This document shows, piece after piece, positions 1 through 7,696 of a stretch of DNA of 64,000 nucleotides (positions within the stretch are counted from its first letter, which is position 1; the number at the start of each line of letters is the position of its first letter). Position numbers and translations under genes: made by a program. This DNA comes from Streptomyces sp. NBC_00461 (GTDB lineage Bacteria > Actinomycetota > Actinomycetes > Streptomycetales > Streptomycetaceae). The DNA is taken from assembly GCF_036013935.1 (NCBI RefSeq), contig NZ_CP107902.1, positions 10,015,001-10,079,000 on the forward strand, in the 5' to 3' direction. The notes below the pieces were generated by a model. That model made no database searches. It was not told the origin of the DNA and was given only the letters and a program-made list of their open reading frames with translations.

Positions 1-946
1 AGCGGCCGACGCGGATGCGGGCACCGGCCGCTCCGTAGAAGCCGACGCCGGGGTCGCCGAGGGCGGCCGTGACGGGGTGGCGGCTGATGATGCCGAGGTT
101 CTCGCCGGCCTGGTGGTGGTGCCAGCCCAGCGCCTCGGCGAGTTCCCGGGCCGACGTGCCGGCCGTCTCCTGCAGGCCCACGACGTCGGCCTCGCTGTCC
201 AGGATCACCTTCAGCTGTTTGGCGCGGTGGTCCTCGACCTTGGTGCCGCCGTGCCAGAGGTTCCAGCTCATGACGCGCAGCCGGGGGCCGACCAGGCCCC
301 GCAGCCGGCTCGGGGTCACGTCCTCCAGGCTGTCCACCACGGTCCGTCCGGGTGCCGCGTCGATCGGGGCGAGCGACGGCACCGCCAGCACGGCGCACCC
401 GGCGGCCTCGGCGGAGCTGACCCCGGTGGAGGTGTCCTCCACCGCCACGCAGTGGGCCGGATCGACGTCGAGGGCGCGGCACGCGGCGAGGTAGGGATCG
501 GGGGCGGGCTTGGTGATGACGGTGTCGTCGGCGGTCACGGAGACCGCGAAGCGGTGGGCGCCGAGCGACATCAGTACGGTGTCGGCGACATCCCGGGGCG
601 AGGCGGTGACCAGGGCGGTGGGCACGTCCTCCGCGGCCAGCGCGTCGAGCAGGTCAAGGGCCCCGGGGCGGGGGACGACGCCCGCTCGGATCCGGTCGGC
701 GAACTCGCGGTGCAACGCTCCGGCGACCTCGGCGACGGGCCGTCCGCCGGCCGCGCCCAGCCAGGCCGCGGTGTGCTCGACCGGCCGGCCGAGCACGTCC
801 GGCCGGTCGGCCTCGGTCAGGGCCCGTCCGGCGACCTGCTCCACCGCCTCCCACCAGAGCCGCTCGGTGTCGACGAGCGTGCCGTCCATGTCGAACAGCA
901 CGGCCGCCAACGAGGGGTCAGGAATACGACCCGCAACGCTTTCCAC
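1..946 (-). CDS. HAD phosphatase fused to endonuclease/exonuclease/phosphatase (EEP) domain, 3' end off window
   Basis: This is an open frame from a GTG at 946 to the window edge, so the C-terminus is missing. SD-like AGAAGG lies 5 bases upstream of the GTG. Residues 1-225 are a HAD-IA phosphatase: motif I FDMDGTLVDTE near residue 17, motif II in VTASP, motif III lysine in ITKPAPDPY, and motif IV VEDTSTGV. At residue 226 the same frame passes without a stop into an EEP domain (MSWNLWHGG, then VVGLQET with the metal-binding Glu, then IISRHPV). HAD enzymes hydrolyse phosphomonoesters and EEP enzymes hydrolyse phosphodiesters, so the protein could process a diester in two steps. It is the last visible gene of the transporter operon, 110 bases after the ATPase. 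It is not PhnX-like, because the PhnX motif I differs. The fusion is seen directly; the substrate is inferred. Confidence 0.85.
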   Translation of the reverse strand, partial: MESVAGRIPDPSLAAVLFDMDGTLVDTERLWWEAVEQVAGRALTEADRPDVLGRPVEHTAAWLGAAGGRPVAEVAGALHREFADRIRAGVVPRPGALDLLDALAAEDVPTALVTASPRDVADTVLMSLGAHRFAVSVTADDTVITKPAPDPYLAACRALDVDPAHCVAVEDTSTGVSSAEAAGCAVLAVPSLAPIDAAPGRTVVDSLEDVTPSRLRGLVGPRLRVMSWNLWHGGTKVEDHRAKQLKVILDSEADVVGLQETAGTSARELAEALGWHHHQAGENLGIISRHPVTAALGDPGVGFYGAAGARIRVGR

Positions 947-1056
947 GGAAACCTTCTCTTTCTTCTTTTCCCGAGTCGGGAAACGGCACTCGGCGTCCCG
1001 GAGGACCCGGACGCCGGGGCGACGGTGTGACCACTGCGGCAGCTTCGGGCAGCCGT

Positions 1057-2142
1057 CTACGGCCGCTGCGCCACCAGGACCTCCTGGTCCTGGAGTCCGA
1101 CGGCCACCGGTGTGCCGACGGGCAGTTCACCCGCGCGCCGGGTGGGCACGTCGGACTTGACCTCGACGCCGTCCGGGAGCCGTACCGTGACGCGGGTGGA
1201 CGCGCCCAGGAAGGCGGTGGCCACCACCCGTGCCCCGGCGTCCGGATCGGGCGTGACGTCCACCCCTTCCGGGCGCAGCAGTACGTCGACGTCCGCGCCG
1301 GCGGTGACGCCCTCGCCGGTCGCGGGGACCCGGCGCCCCAGCACCTCGACGGTGTCCGGCGCGGTCATGACCCCCGGGATCCGGCTCGTCGTCCCGACGA
1401 ACTCGGCGACGAACGCGGTGGCCGGGCGGGAGTACAGCTCGGTGGGCGTGGAGCACTGCTCGACCCGGCCGGCCCGCATCACGGCGACCCGGTCCGCCGT
1501 CGACAGGGCCTCTTCCTGGTCGTGCGTGACGAACAGGGTGGTGATGCCGAGTTCCTGCTGCAGTCGGCGGATCTCCTCGCGCAGGGTGGTGCGCACCTTG
1601 GCGTCCAGCGCCGACAGCGGTTCGTCGAGCAGCAGGACCCGCGGGCGCAGGGCGAGCGCCCGGGCGAGCGCGACACGCTGCTGCTGACCGCCGGAGAGCT
1701 GGTGCGGAAACCGCTCGCCCTTGTCGGCGAGCCCGACCAGGTCCAGCAACTCGGCCGCCCGCGAACGCCGTTCGGCCGTGGCCACCTTCCGCATGCGCAG
1801 CCCGAAGGCCACGTTGTCCAGCGCGTTCAGATGCGGGAAGAGGCTGTACGACTGGAAGACCATCCCGGCGTCGCGCCGGTGGGCCGGAACACCGGTGACG
1901 TCCTCCCCGTCGACCAGCAACGCGCCGGAGTCGGGCGTCTCGAACCCGGCGAGCATGCGCAGCGCGGTGGTCTTGCCACAGCCGGACGGGCCGAGCAGGG
2001 CGAGCAGTTCGCCGGGCTGGACGGTCAGGTCGAGGCCGTCGAGCGCGACCGTCGCCCCGAACCGGCGGTGCAGGCCGCGGAACTCGATGGTGGCGGCACC
2101 GTCCCGGACGGTCCTGTCGTTCTCGGGGACTGTGAGAGTCAT
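1057..2142 (-). CDS. ABC transporter ATPase, Fe3+/polyamine/2-aminoethylphosphonate type
   Basis: A 361-residue ATP-binding subunit of an importer. Walker A GPSGCGKTT is near residue 51, followed by the signature LSGGQQQR, Walker B VLLLDEPLSALD and the switch histidine in FVTHDQEEA. The last ~100 residues form a TOBE-type regulatory domain, as in PotA/FbpC/PhnT. The ATG at 2142 overlaps the permease stop as ATGA, so translation is probably coupled. The operon order (binding protein, two permeases, ATPase, phosphatase) and the GntR/UTRA regulator favour a phosphonate or organophosphate substrate. Iron(III) or polyamine uptake uses the same ATPase family and cannot be excluded from sequence alone. 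Confidence 0.9.
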   Translation of the reverse strand: MTLTVPENDRTVRDGAATIEFRGLHRRFGATVALDGLDLTVQPGELLALLGPSGCGKTTALRMLAGFETPDSGALLVDGEDVTGVPAHRRDAGMVFQSYSLFPHLNALDNVAFGLRMRKVATAERRSRAAELLDLVGLADKGERFPHQLSGGQQQRVALARALALRPRVLLLDEPLSALDAKVRTTLREEIRRLQQELGITTLFVTHDQEEALSTADRVAVMRAGRVEQCSTPTELYSRPATAFVAEFVGTTSRIPGVMTAPDTVEVLGRRVPATGEGVTAGADVDVLLRPEGVDVTPDPDAGARVVATAFLGASTRVTVRLPDGVEVKSDVPTRRAGELPVGTPVAVGLQDQEVLVAQRP

Positions 2143-2969
2143 GATGTTGTCTTCCCTCGGGAGACGGTACGGGAGGAGGCACTCCGGCCGCCGAGGGCGG
2201 CGAGGGCCAGCAGCAGCGCCCAGGTCACCAGCAGGCTGAGCACGGAGACGGCGACGGACATCTGGGCCTGGGAGCCGGAGACGTCGACGATCCACACCGC
2301 GAAGGGCTGGAAGCCCAGAAGGTGGGCGACGGTGTACTCGCCGAGCACCAGGGCGAGGGTGAGGAAGGAGGCGTTGAGCAGGGCACCGCGCAGGTTCGGC
2401 AGTACGGCCCGCAGCAGCGCCTGGGTCTGGTTCGCGCCACAGCTGCGGGCGGCCTCGACGAGGGTGGGCACGTCGATCGCGCGCAGTCCGGCGTCCAGGG
2501 CCCGGTAGACGAACGGCAGCGCCATCACGACGTAGGCCAGGACGAGGACGAAGGGGAAGTCCGGGTTCTGGATCGCCACGATCGTCTCGAAGAAGGGCGT
2601 GCGCGAGAGGTAGTCGGGCCCCCACTTCAGGACCGTGCTGATCCCGGCGACGAACGCGATGGGCGGCACGACCAGCGGCAGCGAGCAGACCACCTCGACG
2701 ACCGGCCGCAGCCGGGGCGCGCCGAGCCGCAGGGCCACCATCGCGGGCACCATGAGCAGCAGCACCAGGACGATGGTGGCGGCGGCCAGTTCCAGGGCCA
2801 GCACCAGGCTGGAGACGAAGCCGCCGGTGGAGACGATCTGGCTGTAGGCGCCGAAGGTGATCCGGTCGTTGACGTCGACCGAGAAGATCACGGAGGCGCC
2901 CAGCGGGACGAGGAAGTACAGCGCGGCGAGGCCGAACACGACCCACCGCCACGGGTTCAGGCGAGCCAT
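2139..2969 (-). CDS. ABC transporter permease (second subunit)
   Basis: A 276-residue inner-membrane permease with about six hydrophobic segments starting FGLAALYFLVPLGASVIF. The cytoplasmic EAA loop, which docks on the ATPase, reads EAARSCGANQTQALLR followed by a Pro-containing helix. The start is ATG at 2969 (MARLNPWRW), inside the end of the upstream permease gene (13-base overlap), and the stop overlaps the ATPase start. It belongs to the FbpB/PotC/PhnV-like group and would form a heterodimer with the neighbouring permease. Confidence 0.88.
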   Translation of the reverse strand: MARLNPWRWVVFGLAALYFLVPLGASVIFSVDVNDRITFGAYSQIVSTGGFVSSLVLALELAAATIVLVLLLMVPAMVALRLGAPRLRPVVEVVCSLPLVVPPIAFVAGISTVLKWGPDYLSRTPFFETIVAIQNPDFPFVLVLAYVVMALPFVYRALDAGLRAIDVPTLVEAARSCGANQTQALLRAVLPNLRGALLNASFLTLALVLGEYTVAHLLGFQPFAVWIVDVSGSQAQMSVAVSVLSLLVTWALLLALAALGGRSASSRTVSRGKTTS

Positions 2970-3853
2970 CGCGCGCTCCGTCGTTGCAGGGGCAGGTAGA
3001 CCGCCATCACCAGGCCCGCGACCAGCACCATGTCGAGGCTGAGGGCGAGCGCCACGTTCTCCTGTCCGACCAGGACGTTGCCGGAGATCGCGTCGGCGAT
3101 CTGGAGGGTGACCAGCGGGACGGAGCTGCCCACCATGGCGGCGGCGGTGGCGTAGGCGGCGAACGCGCTGCCGAAGAGCAGCACGAAACCGCCGAGCAGG
3201 GACGGCGTGAGCACCGGCAGGGCCACGTGCCGCCAGTACTGGGCGTGGGTGGCGCCGTTGTTCTGGGCGGCCTCGCGCCACTGGGCGCGCAGCCCCTCCA
3301 GGGCCGGGGTGATGGTGAGCACCATCAGCGGGATGAGGAAGTACAGATAGACCAGGGTCAGGCCCCAGAAGCTGTAGAGGTCCCAGCCCGCGTCCTTGAG
3401 GCCGAGGTGCTGGGTGAGGACGCCGGAGTTGCCGAGGGTGGCGACGAAGGCGAACGCGAGCGGTACGCCACCGAAGTTGGCCAGTACCCCGGAGGCGGTC
3501 AGCACGGCGTCGCGCAGCGCCCGGAACCGCGAGGTCACCACGGCCTGCGCCAGGAACAGGCCGAGCACGGTGGCGAGGGCGGCGGAGAGGGCGGACAGCT
3601 TGACACTGCCGAGCAGGGCCGTCAGGTAGGCGCCCTGCAAGGAGTCCGTGAGGTTCGCCGTGGTGTACGAAGTCGCGCCCGTCGCCTGGTCCTTGACCGT
3701 GAACGCGCCGTTCAGCATGGCCAGCGCCGGGATGCCGAAGGCGATCACGGTGACCACGAGCAGCGGGACGACGGCGAGCCAGCCGGGCGCACGGCGCCGC
3801 CGCTGCGGTGCAGCGGCGGACGCCGTGTCGACCCTCGGGAGGGTGGAGGTCAT
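2957..3853 (-). CDS. ABC transporter permease (first subunit)
   Basis: A 298-residue permease beginning MTSTLPRVDTASAA, with a basic cytoplasmic leader (QRRRRAPG) and then roughly six membrane segments. The EAA loop is visible as EAAQNNGATHAQYW followed by LPVLTPSLLGG. The ATG at 3853 overlaps the stop of the binding-protein gene as ATGA. Family placement is the Fe3+/polyamine/2-AEP permease group. It pairs with the permease encoded just downstream. Confidence 0.88.
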   Translation of the reverse strand: MTSTLPRVDTASAAAPQRRRRAPGWLAVVPLLVVTVIAFGIPALAMLNGAFTVKDQATGATSYTTANLTDSLQGAYLTALLGSVKLSALSAALATVLGLFLAQAVVTSRFRALRDAVLTASGVLANFGGVPLAFAFVATLGNSGVLTQHLGLKDAGWDLYSFWGLTLVYLYFLIPLMVLTITPALEGLRAQWREAAQNNGATHAQYWRHVALPVLTPSLLGGFVLLFGSAFAAYATAAAMVGSSVPLVTLQIADAISGNVLVGQENVALALSLDMVLVAGLVMAVYLPLQRRSARWLA

Positions 3854-5001
3854 CCGGAGATCGCCTTCGCCCAGCCCTCGGCGATGGCAGTCTTGGCCTT
3901 GCTCTGCTGGGCCTCGGTCGGGAAGGACGGCGTCCCGGAGACCTTCGGGAGCTTGGCCGCGGCCGTCTTGTCCAGCGTGCCGGCCTTCTCCAGGGCCGTC
4001 ATCAGTGCCGGACGGGCGTACCCCTTGAGCCACAGGTTCTGGCCCTCGGCGCTGTACAGGTACTCCTGCCACAGGCGGGCGGCCGCCGGGTGCGGGGCGT
4101 CCTTGTTGATGGCCTGGGAGTAGTACTGCGCGTACTGGCCGTCGCTCGGCACCGACACCTTCCAGTCGACGCCCTTGGACTTGAACTCGTCGGCGTAACC
4201 GGCGTTCAGGTAGTCCCAGTCGATGCTGATCGGCGTCTCGCCCTTCTCGACGGTCGCCGGAGTCGACTCGACGGGCGTGTAGTTGCCGTTCTTCTTCAGC
4301 TTCGCGAAGAAGTCCAGGCCGGGCTGGATGTTGTCGAAGGAGCCGCCGTTCGCGAGCGCGGCCGCGTACACACCGCCGAAGGCCGAACCCGACTTGGTGG
4401 GGTTGCCGTTGAGCGCGACCTGGCCCTTGTACTGCGGCTTGAGCAGATCGGCGAACGTGGTCGGGCAGGTCTTGATCCGCTTGGCGTCGCAACCGATGGA
4501 GATGTAGCCGCCGTAGTCGTTGAACCAGCGCCCCTGCGGGTCCTTCTGCCCGGTCGGGATGTCGGCGAAGGAGGCCACCTTGTAGGGCGCGACGAGTCCC
4601 TGCTGGGCGGCGCTGAGCGCGAAGGAACTACCGAGGTCCAGAACGTCGGGCGTGCGGTCCTGGCCCTTGCGCGAGGTGACGGCGTTGATCTCGTCCTGGC
4701 TGGAGCCGTCGGGGTTCTCGACCGTGATCTTGATGCCGTACTTCTTGGTGAAGCCGTCGATGAGGGCGCCGTAGTTGGCCCAGTCGCGGGGCAGCGCGAT
4801 GGCGTGCAGCGTGCCTTCCTTCTTGGCGGCCTTCACGAGGGCGTCGAGGCCACCGAAGTCGGCGGCGGAGGTGGCGGTGGCGGCGTTCTTGCCGTCGGCG
4901 GTCGTCGACGCGTTGTCGGGAGCGGCGCCGCAGGCACTCAGGGCGAGCGCGGCGACGACGGCGAGGGAGCCTGACAGGGCGGCTGTTCTCGACTGGGACA
5001 C
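3850..5001 (-). CDS. ABC transporter substrate-binding lipoprotein, phosphonate/iron/polyamine class
   Basis: A 383-residue extracytoplasmic solute receptor. The GTG start at 5001 has GGAG five bases upstream. The signal peptide ends in a lipobox LSAC (residues ~21-24), so the protein should be lipid-anchored outside the membrane. The mature part shows the periplasmic-binding fold seen in 2-aminoethylphosphonate and iron(III) receptors (PDVLDLGSSFALSAAQQGLV, then ISIDWDYL). It is the first gene of the operon, and the only long leader (about 210 bases, shared with the regulator) lies upstream. The ligand is not determined by the sequence. The linked phosphatase fusion suggests a phosphorus-containing compound. 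Confidence 0.87.
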   Translation of the reverse strand: MSQSRTAALSGSLAVVAALALSACGAAPDNASTTADGKNAATATSAADFGGLDALVKAAKKEGTLHAIALPRDWANYGALIDGFTKKYGIKITVENPDGSSQDEINAVTSRKGQDRTPDVLDLGSSFALSAAQQGLVAPYKVASFADIPTGQKDPQGRWFNDYGGYISIGCDAKRIKTCPTTFADLLKPQYKGQVALNGNPTKSGSAFGGVYAAALANGGSFDNIQPGLDFFAKLKKNGNYTPVESTPATVEKGETPISIDWDYLNAGYADEFKSKGVDWKVSVPSDGQYAQYYSQAINKDAPHPAAARLWQEYLYSAEGQNLWLKGYARPALMTALEKAGTLDKTAAAKLPKVSGTPSFPTEAQQSKAKTAIAEGWAKAISG

Positions 5002-5041
5002 GGTGACTCCAGAAGGGGGCGCAGGGACGCACTAGACTGAG

Positions 5042-5059
5042 AACTTGTCTGAACAAGTT
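5042..5059. promoter_or_regulatory. Palindromic operator for the GntR/UTRA regulator
   Basis: A perfect inverted repeat, AACTTGT-CTGA-ACAAGTT, lies 40 bases upstream of the binding-protein start and about 150 bases before the regulator. It resembles HutC-subfamily operators and is close to the DasR consensus ACTGGTCTAGACCAGT, with TTGT/ACAA half-sites in place of TGGT/ACCA. The likely binder is the divergent regulator at 5212. Confidence 0.7.
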
Positions 5060-5211
5060 GGCCTCAGTAATGCTGCCTGCGGTGACGCGTTCGTAAACAG
5101 TGGCGAAATTGTGACCTCCCAATCCCTGCACAGTTCGGGGAAAGCGCAGTCACCCGGCGGTCTCGATTAGGGTGGTCACGCTGTGCACAGCTGCCGACTC
5201 GGAGGGACACA

Positions 5212-5952
5212 TTGCCGACGCGACACGAGGAGATCGCCGACGAGCTGCGGAGGGCGATCGACCGCGAGGAGTACGCGGTCGGCAGCAGGCTGCCCGCCGA
5301 GACCGAACTCGCCGCGCACTACGGCGTCTCGCGCGGCACCGTCCGTCAGGCCGTCGCGGCACTGACGGCCGAGGGCCTCATCGGCTCCCGGCAGGGCGCC
5401 CGCCGTGTCGTCCTCGCGAGTCGCCGCAGCCAGAGCTTCGCCGAGCTGCGCAGCTTCGCCCAGTGGGCCCGCGCCATGGGCCGGGTAGCGACGGGGCGCG
5501 TGGTGTCGCAGGAGTATCTGCCGGCCACCGCACAGGACGCCGCCCGCCTCCAACTGCGCGAGGGGGCACGGGTGTTGCACGTCCTGCGGGTGCGTGGCCT
5601 GGACGGCGAGCCGGTCCTGGTCGAGCGTACGGTCTACGCCGACTGGATCTCGCCGGCCGTAGAGGCGATCGACCCGGACGCCGCGTCCGTCACCCAGCAG
5701 CTCTTCGAGGACACGGGTCTCGTCTTCGCGTACGGTGAGCACGTCATCGACGCGGTCGCCGCCGGCGCGCAGGACGCAGGCCTTCTCGGCATCCGCCGCA
5801 CCAGCCCGCTGCTGCGCGTCCGGCGCGTCACGACCACCCGCGAAGGACGCCCCGTGGAGTGGTCCGACGACCGCTACCGCTCGGACGCCGTGAGCTTCAG
5901 CGTGCACAACTCGATAGGCAACAACGCGCTGGCCCGCAAGACGGCGGAGTGA
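5212..5952 (+). CDS. GntR-family regulator, HutC/UTRA subfamily
   Basis: 246 residues from a TTG at 5212, with GGAGGG six bases upstream. The N-terminal winged helix (residues ~5-70) contains PAETELAAHYGVSRGTVRQA, the GntR recognition helix. The C-terminal ~170 residues match the UTRA ligand domain (RVLHVLRVRGLDGEPVLVE and a terminal RYRSDAVSFSV). UTRA domains bind small sugars, amino acids or phosphonates and release DNA. The gene is divergent from the transporter operon and most likely represses it through the palindrome at 5042-5059. Confidence 0.9.
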   Translation: MPTRHEEIADELRRAIDREEYAVGSRLPAETELAAHYGVSRGTVRQAVAALTAEGLIGSRQGARRVVLASRRSQSFAELRSFAQWARAMGRVATGRVVSQEYLPATAQDAARLQLREGARVLHVLRVRGLDGEPVLVERTVYADWISPAVEAIDPDAASVTQQLFEDTGLVFAYGEHVIDAVAAGAQDAGLLGIRRTSPLLRVRRVTTTREGRPVEWSDDRYRSDAVSFSVHNSIGNNALARKTAE

Positions 5953-6040
5953 GACGCGTCCTTCAACTCCTGTATGAGCATGGAGAGTTGATCGTCGGCC
6001 GCCCCCGGGCGGCGACCGAAGTACCGGACGTGAAAAGGCC

Positions 6041-6775
6041 TCACCGACTGACCGGGCGGGCCAGGAGCTGGGTGACGTGCTCACGTACGGCGTCCCACGC
6101 CGGGGTGTGGAGCGTGCCGAGGGACGTGTCGCCCAGAGCGTTGATCGCCCGGTCGGCGCCGGCGCCACCGCCGGCGTGGCAGGGGACGTCGTCCGTGAGG
6201 ACCTCGTAACCGTCCCGGACGGCGACGTGGAGGCGGTCGAGTCCGTCGTCGTGGGCGTGCACCGCGGCGGCGACGGCGAGCGGCGGCGCTCCCCCCGCCT
6301 CGCCGGACAGCTTGCGATAGCCGCTGACGAGGGGTTCCCGCCAGTGGAGGCTGAGCAGGAGGTGGTGCTTGGCCACCACCTCGGCCAGGTCGGTCTCGAA
6401 GACCCGGTCCCGGTCGAGCACGATCCCCCGGGCGTTCAGCACCAGCGCGGCCGGCAGCAGACAGCGCAGCGTACTGCCGACCAGGTTGCCGCCGACCGTC
6501 GCCGTGCGGCGCACGGCTCCCGTTCCGACCCCGGCGGCCGCATGGTGCAGCACCTCGGGCACGCGCTCGTCGATCCGGCTCAGCACCACCGCGGCGCCGA
6601 GCGCCCCGCTCGCGATGACATTGGCCTCCGGCACGTTGCGCAGCGACATCGCCCGCTCGGGGAATCCGTCGCGTTGCCAGCCCGCCCAGATCAGCGTCGC
6701 CCCGCCGACGGGTACAGCTCCTTCGGCGATGCACTCCTGCGCTTCGGACACGGATTCGGGCAGACGTAGCAGCAC
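6041..6775 (-). CDS. Orphan FAD-binding subunit of a molybdopterin dehydrogenase (CoxM/XdhB-like)
   Basis: From a GTG at 6775 the protein is 244 residues (VLLRLPESVSEA); an ATG at 6853 would add 26 residues. Two FAD-binding motifs of the xanthine dehydrogenase/CO dehydrogenase medium subunit are present: VPVGGATLIW and TATVGGNLVGSTLRC. The C-terminal part resembles the CO-dehydrogenase flavoprotein C-domain. Such subunits normally sit in an operon with a 2Fe-2S subunit and a large Mo-cofactor subunit, and neither is nearby. It may serve a distant partner or have a different role. It is convergent with the GntR gene and head-to-head with the next hydrolase. Confidence 0.75.
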   Translation of the reverse strand: MLLRLPESVSEAQECIAEGAVPVGGATLIWAGWQRDGFPERAMSLRNVPEANVIASGALGAAVVLSRIDERVPEVLHHAAAGVGTGAVRRTATVGGNLVGSTLRCLLPAALVLNARGIVLDRDRVFETDLAEVVAKHHLLLSLHWREPLVSGYRKLSGEAGGAPPLAVAAAVHAHDDGLDRLHVAVRDGYEVLTDDVPCHAGGGAGADRAINALGDTSLGTLHTPAWDAVREHVTQLLARPVSR

Positions 6776-6993
6776 AGGAGCCGACCTGCTTTCTCGACGA
6801 GTTGGACCTGAGGTACCGGGCGTCCCGGTCAGGAGGCCGCCGACACGGCGCATCTTCCTCACTCGCGTGGCGGCGCGTACAGAGCTCACTGATCCATTGC
6901 GTGCGCCCCCTCCGCGGCGCCGCCCCGGATCTTCGGGGGAGGATGAGGCGTCCGGAGTGGAGAGGTGCCGTACGCGTGAGGAATGGTGGGGTA

Positions 6994-7674
6994 ATGCAGC
7001 GGAACGAGTCCGCGCTGATCGTGCGCCACGCGCCGCCCGCAACGGCGGCCGCGGCGATCATGACACTGCACGGCGGCCTTGAGCTGAGCCGCCGGACGGC
7101 GCGCCCCTGGCAACTCGCCGCGCTCCGCATGCGCCCGGTACTGCGGGCCGCCGCCGCGGACTCACCCCCGGACACCCTGCTCGGGCAGGTCCGCTACCGG
7201 CACCGGGGCTGGAACACCGGTGACCCCGCTGACGACGCCCTGCGGGCGCTCGACGAACTGCAGCGGTCGGCGGGAGCCGTACCCACGGTCCTCGTGGGGC
7301 ACTCGATGGGAGCCAGGGCTGCCCTGCGAGCCGCGTCCCACCCGCTCGTACGCGGCGTGCTGGCGCTGGCGCCCTGGTGCCCGCCCGTGGACTCCGCCCG
7401 CCATCTCGCCGGCGTAGGGCTGTTGGTCCTGCACGGTGACCACGACCGCGTGACCCCTCCCGCCGAATCCGCCGACTACATACGCCGGGCCCGCGAGGCC
7501 GGAGCCCAGGCCGGCATGGTGGTGGTCACGGGCGGCGACCACGCGATGCTCCGCCGCAGCGCCGACTGGCACCGGGCCACGACCGCGATCGTCGCCCACC
7601 TGCTGCGGCCGGAACCGGGCGCCGAGGGGCTGGTCGCGCAGGCGTACGCGGCGGACGGCGCCGTCCACCTGTAG
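6994..7674 (+). CDS. Alpha/beta hydrolase (dienelactone hydrolase-like)
   Basis: 226 residues from ATG 6994 with GGTGGGG just upstream. The nucleophile elbow is VGHSMGARAAL, the acid Asp lies in LHGDHDRVTPP, and the catalytic His is in GGDHAML. This is a complete Ser-Asp-His triad in a short fold without a lid domain. There is no signal peptide, so it is cytoplasmic. The substrate is unknown. The frame continues open upstream, but earlier starts lack a ribosome site and add arginine-rich sequence, so the later ATG was preferred. Confidence 0.82.
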   Translation: MQRNESALIVRHAPPATAAAAIMTLHGGLELSRRTARPWQLAALRMRPVLRAAAADSPPDTLLGQVRYRHRGWNTGDPADDALRALDELQRSAGAVPTVLVGHSMGARAALRAASHPLVRGVLALAPWCPPVDSARHLAGVGLLVLHGDHDRVTPPAESADYIRRAREAGAQAGMVVVTGGDHAMLRRSADWHRATTAIVAHLLRPEPGAEGLVAQAYAADGAVHL

Positions 7675-7677
7675 CGG

Positions 7678-7694
7678 GGCCGGCGCCGCCGGCC
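7678..7694. terminator. Shared terminator-like hairpin between convergent genes
   Basis: GGCCGGC-GCC-GCCGGCC, a 7-bp perfect stem, sits in the 22-base gap between the convergent hydrolase (stop 7674) and lipase (stop 7697). No T-tract follows, as is usual in Streptomyces. Confidence 0.6.
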
Positions 7695-7696
7695 GG

